Shown: piece by piece, positions 1 to 12,132 of the stretch
Layout: every line of letters starts with the position of its first letter
Numbering within the stretch: the first letter of the stretch is position 1
Assembly (NCBI GenBank): GCA_048213135.1
Contig: PS015379.1
Span: forward strand, 1-34,143
Direction: 5' to 3'
Length of the DNA: 34,143 nucleotides
DNA from: Reclinomonas americana ATCC 50394
Lineage: Eukaryota > Jakobida > Jakobea > Jakobida
The notes under the pieces: generated by a model
What the model was told of the DNA's origin: nothing
Database searches by the model: none
Seen by the model: only the letters and a program-made list of their open reading frames with translations
Translations under genes and position numbers: made by a program

Positions 1-2850
1 TGGAGGGCCTGTGCCGCACCATTGCCACCTCATTGACGACGCTGTGCGCCATTCTCGACCCGGCGTCGGGCAAGCTGGACGAGTCGGGTCCGGTGCTGGA
101 GGTGACGCTGCGCTACGACGCGCAGGTCGACACGGAGCCGAACGAGGACTTTGCCGAGTTTGCACCCTACGTGCAAGAGTATCGTGCGTGCACTTTCTTC
201 CCCCTTTCCTTGTCTTCCATCACTTTGGCTCACCCCCCACCCTTTGCCTTGTGTTCATCGCAGGTGACGGCAAGCCGAGTGTGCAGGGTCGTGTGCTGAG
301 CTGGCTGGACGATTTCCGCCATGTGGCCACTCTGCTGGGCAGCCGCCTCGACACGGGCGAGGGCGACTATCTGCCGGAGGTGGAGACCGATGCCACCATT
401 CAAAAACTGACGAGCGACATTCAGCGCCTGCTCGACACCAACATTGGGCAGTGCAAGGCCTTCCGCTCCTCCTTCATTCAGTTCTCCTTCTTGTGGATCA
501 AGAACGACGAGGAGAGCTTCCAGGAGTTTTACGAGACGGCGCCGAAGGAGTCACCAAACTCGGAGGAGCCGTCGCTGGAGGCGTTTGAGGAGAAGATTGC
601 GCACTACGAGGGCCTGCTCAAGCAGATTCACGTCCTCAAGAAGGCCACCGACATTGGCTGGCTGCGCGTGGATGCCTCGCCGCTGAAGAGCACGCTGGCC
701 ACTCTGTGTGCCAAGTGGCGTGCCGACTACACCGAGCACTTGTCGAGCCGCGTGCAGAACACGCTCGACGAGCTGGCCGAGTTCATGGAGACCGTCAGCC
801 GCGGCATCTCTGTCGACGTGCCCGACAACAACCTCGCCGTGTTGAAGGAGGTCATGGGCCACATTCGCCAGGTGCTCAAGCGCGAGGAGGCGATTGAGAC
901 CATGTGGGAGCCGCTGAAGAATATTGGTGAGTTTTATTTTTTTCACTAGGAGTGTGGATATGGTGGTGATGCTGATGGAACGGTTGGTGGTGTGCAGTCA
1001 ATTTCTTGAAAAAGTGCAACTCGCCCGTGCCCGACGTGGTGTACACGCAACTGGAGAACTACCCGCAGCAGTGGAACAAGCTGAAGACTCGCGTGCTGAA
1101 CAAGCGTGCCGAGCTCAGCCCGCTGCAGGACAAGGAGGCGGAGAAGATCAAGGTGTCAGTGGATGTGTTTGCCGAAAAGGTCACGGCGTTCCGCCGCAAG
1201 TTCGAGCAGGACGCACCGTTCGACTGGAATGTCGGCGTCGACAGGGCCTACGATGCTCTCGACGTGCAGCAACAGCAATTGGTGCGCATGGAACGCGAGA
1301 ATGAGGAGCTGAAGAACTTGCAGGGCCTCTTTGGTCTGTCGCCCACCGACTTCCGCTCGCTCAAGGTCTGTGTCATCCTGCCCCTTCCACTTTTCTCTTC
1401 TTTTTCTCATCCTATTTTTCTGTCTGGCGCAGATGTGCCGCTCGGATCTGGTCAACCTCAAGCAAGTGTGGGACATGTCGGCGCTGGTCAAGAACCAGTT
1501 CGACTCGTGGATGCTCACCGCGTTCAAGAACGTGGAGGTCGACTCGCTGACGGAGGAGACGCGCAAGCTGCAACTGCTGATGCGCGCCTTCAACAAGGAG
1601 ATCAAGAGCTACAACGTCTACAACGGCCTCGACGCGGAGGTGCAGAACATGCTCACCGCCCTGCCGCTGATTTCCGATCTGCGCAACCCCGCAATGCGAG
1701 CGCGCCACTGGAAGCAGCTGCTGACCGAGACCAACAAGACTGGCAGTTGCGCTCCAATAGTCTCCCTCATTCCTCCGTTTCCATCCTCCCTTCTCACTCG
1801 CCTCGCCTCCTGCAGCCATCAACCCGGATGCCGACGACTTTTGCCTGCAGCAACTCATCGACCTGGGCCTGCACGAGTACGTGGAGGAAGTGTCGACGAT
1901 TGTCGACAAGGCCATGAAGGAGCTGGCCATTGAGAAGAATCTGCAAAAGATCAAGGACGCGTGGGCCATCCTCGTCTTCGAGTACGAAGAGAGCGATGAG
2001 CTCAAGGTGCACCTCATGAAGCTCTCGGACGAAATCATGGAGGCCGTCGAGGAGCATCAAGTTGCGTCGCGCCGCCTATTGCATGTGAATCCATTTTTGG
2101 CTGACCCTCTGCTGTTTTTGTAGATGATGCTGCAAGGCATGGCTGGCAGCCGCAATGTCGAGTTCTTCGAGAAGGAGGTGACCAAGTGGTCCAACATTGT
2201 CGGCGCTGTCGATGAGGGCATTCGCCTGTGGACCAACGTGCAGGGCAAGTGGTCCAACCTGTACCCCATTTTCGTGCTGTCGGCCGATATTCGGTTTGTG
2301 TGTCTGCTATTGCCGTCATTGTGGTCGACCTCGTGACTGACTCTCCTCTTTTACATGCGTGTGCAGTGAGCAATTGCCCGAGGACTCGCGCCGATTCGAA
2401 GGCATTGATCGCGTGTTCCGCGACATTATGCAGCAGGCCAAGAGCGTCACCAACGTTGTCGAGGCCTGTGCCGAGGACACCATTCAGCGCAAGATGAACT
2501 CGAGCAAGGACTTTATGACCCTGCTACGCGAGATGGAGGCGGAGTTGGAGAAGTGCGAGAAGGCCTTGGCCGACTACCTGGAGACGAAGCGCAAGATCTT
2601 CCCGCGCTTCTACTTTGTGTCACCTGCCGATCTGGTCGACATTCTGTCCAAGGGCAGCACGCCGCATCTCATTATGCGCCACATTGGCAAGCTCGTCGAC
2701 TCGCTCGACACGCTCATCTTCCAGTCGGTGCCGGAGGGCGCCGAGCCGTCCAAGATCGCCATTGGCATGATCTCCAAGGAAGGCGAAGAGGTGTGTACCG
2801 CTGTGATGGTGGAGGGACCGTGGTGTGCTTAACTCTCGTCACTCATGCAC

Positions 2851-2884
<34 letters not shown>

Positions 2885-4339
2885 NNNNNNNNNNNNNNNN
2901 NNNNNNNNNNNNNNNNNNNNNNNNNNNNNNNNNNNNNNNNNNNNNNNNNNNNNNNNNNNNNNNNNNNNNNNNNNNNNNNNNNNNNNNNNNNNNNNNNNNN
3001 NNNNNNNNNNNNNNNNNNNNNNNNNNNNNNNNNNNNNNNNNNNNNNNNNNNNNNNNNNNNNNNNNNNNNNNNNNNNNNNNNNNNNNNNNNNNNNNNNNNN
3101 NNNNNNNNNNNNNNNNNNNNNNNNNNNNNNNNNNNNNNNNNNNNNNNNNNNNNNNNNNNNNNNNNNNNNNNNNNNNNNNNNNNNNNNNNNNNNNNNNNNN
3201 NNNNNNNNNNNNNNNNNNNNNNNNNNNNNNNNNNNNNNNNNNNNNNNNNNNNNNNNNNNNNNNNNNNNNNNNNNNNNNNNNNNNNNNNNNNNNNNNNNNN
3301 NNNNNNNNNNNNNNNNNNNNNNNNNNNNNNNNNNNNNNNNNNNNNNNNNNNNNNNNNNNNNNNNNNNNNNNNNNNNNNNNNNNNNNNNNNNNNNNNNNNN
3401 NNNNNNNNNNNNNNNNNNNNNNNNNNNNNNNNNNNNNNNNNNNNNNNNNNNNNNNNNNNNNNNNNNNNNNNNNNNNNNNNNNNNNNNNNNNNNNNNNNNN
3501 NNNNNNNNNNNNNNNNNNNNNNNNNNNNNNNNNNNNNNNNNNNNNNNNNNNNNNNNNNNNNNNNNNNNNNNNNNGGCCCAGATCCTTCGTCGTCTCCGTC
3601 TTGCCCGTACCGGCGGGACCGGCAGGCGCACCACCCTGTTGTTGTGGGGGAAAAGAAAGAAAGAGTGAGTTGCCGAAAAAAGTCACAAGTCTTCCACAAT
3701 CAAACGGTTGACACACCTGCACCAAGCGCAGCGCCTGCGTCAGGGTAATGTAGCAGCGATCGGTCAGCGGCGTAATGACCAGGCAACCGCAGTTGCCGAT
3801 GTACTCGTAGCCGTAGCGGAACTCGGCATCGGCCACCATGATGGTGCACTCGCGCAACTCATCATCCCAGGCCATGCGCAGCTGCGACTGCCACGCAAAC
3901 ACCAAGTGGTTCTCGGCGGCGTTGGTCACCAAGCTGGTGACCACATCACGAGCGTGCACCTCAATGGTGATCAGAGTGATGATCTTGCGGCGCTCGTCGC
4001 CAGTCAGCTCGCCACGGACCAGCGTGGCCAGCTTGCTCAGGTTCTCCACCTGCTGCTTGTTGTAGTCGCGGACGGCGTTGGCGTTGCCCTCCTCCTTCAT
4101 GCCGAACGCATTGTCGACATCGCGTGTCCACCAAATGCGCGACACGGCAGTGACAATCTGCGCCGGGTACGACTCCAGCCACGAGGCGAGGGCGGCCTCA
4201 CGCTCGGGCTCGGCGTACGAGGTGGCGGCATCGGCCAGAATTTGGCGCAGCGTGTCGGCAATGTGCGCAATCAGGCCGTTGAGCCAGTCCTCGACAGCTC
4301 CCTCACAGGTGAACGGGCTGCGGAACATGACCTGTGACC

Positions 4340-4431
<92 letters not shown>

Positions 4432-7400
4432 NNNNNNNNNNNNNNNNNNNNGAGTATCATTGCTCCCTCTATCTCTCTTTCTCTCTCTCCCCTTACTGTA
4501 AGTGTGCTGATTGCTGACACGCACACTCAGGGCTTTGAGGAGGCCAAGCCGCTGTCGAAGAAGTTTGTGACGCTGTACATGCTCAACCGCGAGCTGCTGT
4601 CCAAGCAGATTCACTACGATTGGGGTCTCCGTGCCGTCAAATCCGTGCTGGTCATTGCCGGTGGCTTGAAGCGTGCCGAGCCGTCGATTAGCGAGGACAA
4701 GATTCTCATGCGTGCCCTCCGTGACACCAACATGGCGAAGCTGTCGCGCGATGATGTGGAGATTTTCCGGTTTGTTGTTCTATGCTTCTTTTATTGTGTG
4801 CGTGCGTGTATGCGGCCTGCTTACCATCCCCCAATGCAGCGGTCTCATTTCGGATCTGTTCCCGGAGATGGAGCTGGCGCCGAAGCGTGACGTGGAGCTG
4901 GAGAATGCCATTCGCGAGGCCGTGACTGAGTCGCGGCTGCAGCCTGGCGAGCGCCGCGATGCTGGTGCTGTGGAGATGTTCATTCTCAAGGTGCTGCAGT
5001 ACAAGGAGCTGCTGGACGTGCGTCACTCGGTGTTCGTGCTCGGACCGGCCGGTGCCGCCAAGTCCGCCATGTGGCGCACCCTTGCCACGGTGCGTTTTTC
5101 TTGTGTTTCTCAAGTCTTGTGCATGTTTGTACTCTTGGCACTAACGTTTCTCTCTCACTTCCTCCTCCTCCCCCTCCCCACAACAGGCCATGACTCGCCT
5201 CGGACACCGTGTGGCCACTGCGATCATCAACCCGAAGGCTGTGAGCTCGGATGAGCTGTACGGCTACGTGCACAAGGCCACTGGCGAGTGGCGCGACGGT
5301 CTGCTCTCGGTGCAGATGCGTAACTTTGCCGACGACTCGAAGCGCAACAAGCATCCCAAGTGGATTGTGCTCGACGGTGACATTGATACCGAGTGGATTG
5401 AGTCGATGAACACTGTCATGGACGACAACAAGGTGTTGACGCTGGCCTCGAACGAACGCATTCCGCTCACGCCGTCGATGCGCATGGTCTTTGAAATCAG
5501 CCACCTCAAGAACGCCTCTCCCGCCACTGTGTCTCGTGCCGGTATTCTCTTTATCAACGAGACTGATGTGGGCTGGGGTCCGTTCAAGGACAGCTGGATT
5601 GACGAGCAGCCGGAGAAGCAGGTTTGTGTGTTGTTTGCTGTATTTGTGCTTTCCCTTTTTTTTCCGCTCACCACTCTCAATCCACCCGTGTAGCACTCGC
5701 TGCTGACTCGCCTGTTCGACACGTACGTGCCGGACACGCTGGAGTACGTGCAGAAGAACCTGAAGCACATTATCCCGGTGTCGGACTACATGATGGTGCA
5801 GACGCTCTGCTACTACCTGGAGGGCCTGCTGCGCATTGCACCCGCCAACATGTCCAACGAGCTGTTCGAGCACTACTTTGTGTTTGCGGCAGTGTGGGCT
5901 GTCGGCGGTGGCCTGGCGGAGGAGGGCGGCGTGAACCAACGCAACCTCTTCAGCAACTACTGGCGCAAGGAGTACTCGGGTGCTTCGGCGCCGGTCAAGT
6001 TCCCCGACGGCGGCACTGTGTTCGACTACTTTGTCGATCCGGAGCAGCAGAAGCTCCGCCCGTGGCAGGAGATTGTGCCCAAGTACGAGCACGCGGCTGG
6101 TGAGTGGCGCGTCTTCATGTTTCCCCCCCACCTTTCATTTCGTACTCACTCACTTTATCTCCTCCCCTTGCGTTGTGTATGCAGATGCTGCGTACTCGAG
6201 CATCTTTGTGCAGACGGCCGAGACGGTGCGCCTCGGTTTTGTCAGCAACCTGATGCTGAACCGTGAGGACCTCGGTCACCCGGTGATGTTTGTCGGCACG
6301 GCCGGCACAGGCAAGACGGCCATTATGCGCGACATTCTCAGTCGCTTCGACGAGGACACCAACATTTTCCGCCAGATCAACTTCAACTCGCAGACCGACT
6401 CGGCTACACTGCAAGTCATTCTCGAGCAGAACATTGAGAAGCAGGGCCGCACGTACGGCCCGCCTGGCCGCAAGAAGTGCATCTTCTTCCTGGACGACAT
6501 CAACATGCCGACGCCCGACAAGTACGGCACGCAGTCGTCCATTGCGCTGATTCGTCAGCACATGGACTACAGCTTCTGGTACGATCGCCAGAAGCAGGAG
6601 CAGAAGATTGTCAAGAACCTGCAATACGTGGCCTGCATGAACCCCAAGGCCGGCTCGTTCACCATTGACGAGCGCCTGCAGCGCCACTTTGCCGTACTGG
6701 CCGTCAACCCGCCAGAGGCCAGTGACTTGCGGGTGCGTCGAATTTTGTTCGTCTGTATTCTTTTTTGTCACCTCCCTCCTCACTGTATTCTTTATTGATA
6801 CAGACCATCTTCTCGCAAATCATGCGCGGCCACTTGAAGCCGTTCCAGCGCTCGGTGGCCGATCTGGCCGACCGCATGGTCGATGGCCTCATCTCGCTGC
6901 ACCAGCAAGTCGTCAAGAACTTTATCCCGACCTCGATCAAGTTCCACTACGTGTTCACGCTGCGCGAGATCTCGAACGTGTTCCAGGGCCTGTGTGCCAC
7001 TCGCGCACAGCAACACACCGACCCGATGATGCTTGTGCGCCTGTGGGCACACGAGGCCTTCCGCGTCTACTGCGATCGCCTGATCAACGAGAACGACTCG
7101 GATCGCTTTGTGGCGCTCATCACCGACACCCTCAAGGGCAGCTTCTCCGAGTTCCCGGTCGACCAGGTGCTGGCACGACCGCTCGTGTTCACGCAGTTCC
7201 TGAAGAAGACCGAGGGCAACGAGCCGGTGACGTGGCCGGTGGACTCGTACGACACGCTGCGTGCCGAGCTCGACTTGAAGCTCAACGAGTACAACGAGAA
7301 CCGCGCCGTCATGGAGCTCGAAATCTTCGAGCAGGCGCAGGAGCACGTGTGCCGCATCTCCCGCATCCTGTTCCAGCCTCGCGGTAACGCGCTGCTGGTC

Positions 7401-10400
7401 GGTGTCGGTGGTTCCGGCAAGCAGAGCTTGGCTCGCCTCGCCGCCTCCATCTGGGGCATGGATGTGTTCTCAATTGTCGTGCGCTCCGCCTACGGCATCA
7501 ACGATTTCAAGCTGGACATTAACCAGCTGTACCGCAAGGTCTGTTGTTTGTTTTCCCCTTCCCATGCGCGCGCCACACCCTCTCTCACCACTCACCACTT
7601 TGTTTTTTTCGTTTTGTATCTCAGGCTGCGCTCAAGCCCGGCACACCTCGAGTGTTCCTCATGAACGACTCGCAGATTGTCGACGAGCGCATGCTGGTCT
7701 ACGTCAACGACATGCTGTCCTCCGGCAACATTCCCGACCTGTTCACGCCTGAAGAGCGCGACGAGATTCTCGGCACGATGGCCAACGAGGTCAAGCAGCA
7801 ACAGGCTGGCGACTTCAACAACAAGGACGTGGTGTGGGAGTACTTTATCAACAAGGTCCGCAACAACGTCCACGTCGTGCTGGCCTTCTCGCCTGTCGGC
7901 GAGCAGTTCCGCGTCCGTTGCCGCAAGTTCCCGGCGCTGTCGTCGTGCACCGTCATTGACTGGTTCCACGCGTGGCCGTCGCAAGCCTTGGTGTCGGTCG
8001 CCAACCGTTTCCTCGGCAAGATCGACCTCGGAAGCACCGAGATGCGCGAGAAGATTGCCGAGGTTTGTTTGTTTGTTTGTGTTTCTACTCGAGTGTCGTG
8101 TAAGATTGTCATTCTAATCCCTCTCCCTTTTCCTCACAGTACATGGCCTTTGTGCACTCGTCGGTGGAGGACGCCAGTCGCGAGTATCTCGCCGTGCAGC
8201 GCCGCTTCAACTACACCACGCCAAAGAGCTTCCTGGAGCTCATTGTGCTGTACATGAGTCTGCTGACCAGCAAGCGTACCGATCTGGAGAAGAAGATTTA
8301 CCGCCTGGAGAGCGGTCTCTCGAAGCTGCTGTCGTCGTCCGACCAAGTCGCCGTGCTGCAAGAGGAACTCCGTCGCACTCAAGTGCGTGTCGAGGAGAAG
8401 AAGGTGGCCACGGACAAGCTGCTGGAGCGTGTGGGCCACGAGCGCAACATTGTGGAGAAGGAGGCCGCCATTGCCGATGTGGAGAAGCAGAAGACCATGG
8501 TGCTGGAGAAGGAGGCCACGGACTTTGCCGAGAGCGCCCGCGAGGATCTGGAGAAGACGGTGCCGATTGTGCAGCAAGCCTTGGCTGCGCTCGACACACT
8601 CAACAAGAAGAGCATCGATATTCTCAAGTCGCTGGGCAAGCCGCCGCAGGATGTGCAGGATGTCGCCATTGCTGTGCTGCTGCTGTCGAGCCAGGGCCCG
8701 GTGCCGAAGAACCCGACCTGGAACGACGCGCGTAAGATGATGGGCAACCCCGTGCAATTCCTGCAGATGCTGCAGTCGGAGTTCGATATTGACCACATTC
8801 CGCAAGCCAACGTGGACGCCGTGGAGACGTACGTTGTTCGCGACACGTTCGAGCCGGAGGTGGTCGCCACCAAGTCCGGCGCTGCTGGCGGTCTCTGCTC
8901 GTGGGTCATCAACATTGTCAAGTACCACAAGATCAACCTCGAGGTCGCTCCGCTCAAGGCCAAGTTGGCGGAGGCCCAGGAGAGGCTCTCTGTTGCCCAG
9001 GCGTCGCTGCAAAAGTGCGTCGACCACGTGAATGCGCTGCAGGCGCAGCTCGACACGCTGTTGGCCGAGTACGAGGAGGCGCGCCAGGAGAAGCTCAACA
9101 TTGAGCGACAGGCGCAGGAAACGGCCGACAGTCTCGACCTGGCCGAGCGTCTTGTGAATGGTCTGTCGGGTGAGCGTGTGCGCTGGGCCGCAGCCATTGA
9201 CGAGTTCAAGGCCAGCCGTGAGACGCTGACGGGTGACGTGCTGCTGGCGGCTGCGTTCCTGTCGTACATTGGACCCTTCTCTCGCCGTTTCCGTGAGGTT
9301 TGTGCTTTTCACGTCTCTCTCTCTACTCTTGTCGTCATTCACTCACTCTATCACTCGCTTGCTCTCCCCTTTCCATCCGCAGTCACTGCTACAAGAAAAG
9401 TGGATTCCGACCATCTTCCAGCGCGGCATTCCCACCACACCGGAAATGGATCCGCTGCTCGGTGTGCTCACCGACGAGGCCACAATTGCCAAGTGGACCA
9501 ATCAGGCGCTGCCGGCCGATCGCATCTCGCAAGAGAACGGCGCCATTGTCACCAACTGCAAGCGCTGGCCTCTGCTCATTGACCCGCAGCTGCAAGGCGT
9601 GCGCTGGGTCAAGAACATGGAGGCCGCCAACGAGCTCAAGGTGCTGCAGCTCAGCAAGGGCAACTACATGCGCGACATGAAGATGGCGTTGCAGAACGGC
9701 AACCCGGTGCTGATTGAGAACCTGGGTGAGACGATTGACGCCGTGCTGGATCCGATTGTGTCGCGCTCCATTATCAAGCGCGGCCGCAACGAGTACATCA
9801 AGCTCGGCGAGGAGGAGATTTCGTATCACCCCAAGTTCAAGCTGTACCTGCAGACCAAGCTGTCGAATCCGCACTACCGTCCCGAGATTCACGCGCAGAC
9901 GACGCTGGTGAACTTTATGGTCACGGAGGACGGTCTCGAGGACCAGCTGCTGGCCGTCGTCGTGAACAACGAGCGTCCGGAGTTGGAGCGTNNNNNNNNN
10001 NNNNNNNNNNNNNNNNNNNNNNNNNNNNNNNNNNNNNNNNNNNNNNNNNNNNNNNNNNNNNNNNNNNNNNNNNNNNNNNNNNNNNNNNNNNNNNNNNNNN
10101 NNNNNNNNNNNNNNNNNNNNNNNNNNNNNNNNNNNNNNNNNNNNNNNNNNNNNNNNNNNNNNNNNNNNNNNNNNNNNNNNNNNNNNNNNNNNNNNNNNNN
10201 NNNNNNNNNNNNNNNNNNNNNNNNNNNNNNNNNNNNNNNNNNNNNNNNNNNNNNNNNNNNNNNNNNNNNNNNNNNNNNNNNNNNNNNNNNNNNNNNNNNN
10301 NNNNNNNNNNNNNNNNNNNNNNNNNNNNNNNNNNNNNNNNNNNNNNNNNNNNNNNNNNNNNNNNNNNNNNNNNNNNNNNNNNNNNNNNNNNNNNNNNNNN

Positions 10401-12003
10401 NNNNNNNNNNNNTTACTTGGTGACTTACTTTTGTGTGTTTTTGGTGACAGGGCTGGAACCGCAGCTATCCGTTCAACTTTGGCGATCTGACCACTTGCGT
10501 GGCCGTCGTCAACAACTACCTCGATGAGCGACCAGTGCCATGGGAGGATCTCAGATACATTTTCGGCGAAATCATGTACGGCGGTCACATTACCGACGAC
10601 TGGGATCGCCGTCTGTGCATGACCTACCTGACGGTGAGCTGCTGAAGAAGAGGAGGAGGGTGGGGAAAAGATGCACAGAGACGGTGACTTACGCGGTGTG
10701 GTGCTGGTTTGCAGGAGTACATTCGCTCCGAGTTGGTGGACGGCAGCATGCAGTTCTTCGAGGGCTTCTCGCCACCCGCACCCGCGACGGCCACCATGGC
10801 CGAGTTCCGCGAGCACATTGATGTGGAGCTGGCGCAGGAGACCCCGAAGGCCTTTGGCTTGCCGCCGAACGCCGAAATCGGTTTCCGCACGACGCAGGGC
10901 GAGAACCTCTTCCGCAACATTATGGAACTGCAGCCGCGCGGTGGCAGCTCCAGTGGCGGCATCAGCGTCGTCGACAAGACGCGCGACATTCTCACCGAGA
11001 TCAACGAAGGCCTGCCACCGCAGTTCAACATGCTGGAGCTGGCCGAGCGCCTGGAGGAGCGCGACCCGTACCAGAATGTGTTCATGCAAGAGTGCGAACG
11101 CATGAACAAGCTGCTGAGCGAGATGAGGAGGTCGCTGGATGAGCTGGCCATGGGTCTTTCGGTTCGTTGCATAGAAGAGAAGAATAATATGTGTGTATCT
11201 GCCAGTGACTTACACTTCTCCACTCCACAGGGCGAACTGACCATGTCGGAGAAGATGGAGAAGCTGATGAACTCACTGTACTTGGACCGCATTCCGGAGT
11301 CGTGGGAGTCGGTGGCGTACGCCTCGCTGCGTCCGCTCGGCATGTGGGTGATCGATTTGCATGCTCGCCACACACAACTGGCCGACTGGGTGAACGAGTT
11401 GGCGATGCCCAAGGTCGTATGGCTGCCGGGCTTCTTCAATCCGCAGTCGTTCGTCACGGCCGTGCTGCAAGTGACGGCTCGCCGTCAGAAGCTGCCGCTG
11501 GACAAGATGATTCTGGTGACCGACGTCACGAAGAAGCAAGTGGACCAGATTGAGAGCGCGGCTCGTGAGGGCTGGTACGTGCACGGTCTGTTCCTGCAAG
11601 GCGCCGGCTGGGATCTGGCCGGTGGTGTACTGGAGGATGCGACTCTGAAGGGTGAGTGAGTGAGATTGAGAAACCAAGGCGGAGTCAATGTGTGTCTCAC
11701 TGTTTTGTGTTGCTGCTGAACAGAGCTGGCGCCCGCAATGCCGGTGATCCACGCGCGAGCTGTGTTTGTGGATGCGGCCGACTTCAAGGACTCGTACATG
11801 TGCCCGGTGTACAAGACACAAGAACGCGGCGCCACCTACGTGTGTACCGCCAATCTGAAGACCAAGGCAAAGGCGGCGAAATGGGTTCTGGCCGGCACTG
11901 CCTTGTTGTTGGATGGTGAGTGATGGGTGGTGGTGTAGGTTCTTGTCATGTATTGTCTGCCGGTTGCTCATTGCCTCTCTCTTCTCTGTGCACAGCGTCG
12001 TAA
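1..12003 (+). CDS. Axonemal outer-arm dynein heavy chain, beta type (DNAH9/11/17-like), 5' partial
   Basis: This is the motor subunit of the ciliary outer dynein arm. It hydrolyses ATP and walks on the B-tubule. Exons read as 1-183, 264-926, 998-1365, 1433-1745, 1816-2060, 2124-2293, 2367-2790, (inverted block), 4531-4769, 4840-5089, 5187-5621, 5694-6099, 6185-6732, 6804-7538, 7625-8062, 8140-9297, 9383-9991, (gap), 10451-10633, 10715-11161, 11231-11651, 11724-11915 and 11996-12003; flanking phases agree. Tail and linker end near 2790. P-loops are GPAGAAKS in AAA2 (about 5044), GTAGTGKT in AAA3 (about 6295) and GVGGSGKQ in AAA4 (about 7402). Walker B is FFLDDINMP in AAA3. The stalk coiled coil and microtubule-binding tip are in 8140-9297, AAA5 in 9383-9991, and GWNRSYPF opens the AAA6/C-terminal part at 10451. 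The ending [10 protein letters not shown]...[10 protein letters not shown] fits the DNAH9/11/17 group rather than the gamma or inner-arm chains. The N-terminus lies outside the window. The donor near 1746 could instead be GC at 1743. Confidence 0.95.
2885..3574. other. Assembly gap (690 N)
   Basis: Run of N directly after a (CT)n tract in a dynein intron. If the neighbouring block is turned round, this gap would lie after the AAA1 P-loop and be about the right size for the rest of AAA1 plus introns. Confidence 0.99.
3575..4331 (-). CDS. Dynein heavy chain linker end and AAA1 P-loop, on the opposite strand (inverted block)
   Basis: Two exons read on the minus strand, 4331-3717 and 3635-3575 (running into the gap), separated by an 81-nt intron (3716-3636) with GT...AG ends. 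The protein starts [17 protein letters not shown], typical of dynein just before AAA1, continues through GYEYIGN and [14 protein letters not shown], and reaches the AAA1 P-loop [15 protein letters not shown]. This is exactly the part missing from the plus-strand gene between 2790 and 4531. The first exon also joins the exon ending at 2790 in phase 0. AAA1 Walker B is not present, presumably in the missing sequence. A real inversion would destroy the main ATPase site, so I read this as a scaffolding error (see findings). Confidence 0.9.
4347..4431. repeat. (GA)n microsatellite, about 85 bp
   Basis: Perfect GA dinucleotide tract ending at a 20-N gap. On the strand that codes for dynein in this block it is (CT)n inside an intron, matching the (CT)n tract at 2853-2884 that ends the previous contig. 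Confidence 0.98.
4432..4451. other. Assembly gap (20 N)
   Basis: Short placeholder gap joining a (GA)n tract to sequence that is pyrimidine-rich on the plus strand. The strand switch across the gap is one sign of the inverted block. Confidence 0.99.
9992..10412. other. Assembly gap (421 N) within dynein AAA5-AAA6
   Basis: The gap interrupts the gene between ERPELE (AAA5) and the 10451 exon that begins GWNRSYPF. In related heavy chains these points are several hundred residues apart, so the gap length is probably not the true size. Confidence 0.95.
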
Positions 12004-12132
12004 TCATGTCATGCGCGGCAACAGGAGAGATAGTGTTTTGTTTTTGTGTGTGTTTGATGTGATGGGAGAAAAACCTGATGAACAATTGTATCGCTTGCTT
12101 TCATTATTGTATATATGGATGGCATCGTCCGT
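12004..12132. other. Short convergent intergenic region
   Basis: 129 bp between the dynein stop (+) and the hydroxylase stop (-). It must hold both 3' UTRs or ends. It is more AT-rich than the flanking exons and includes tgtatatat near 12110. I see no other element. Confidence 0.8.
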
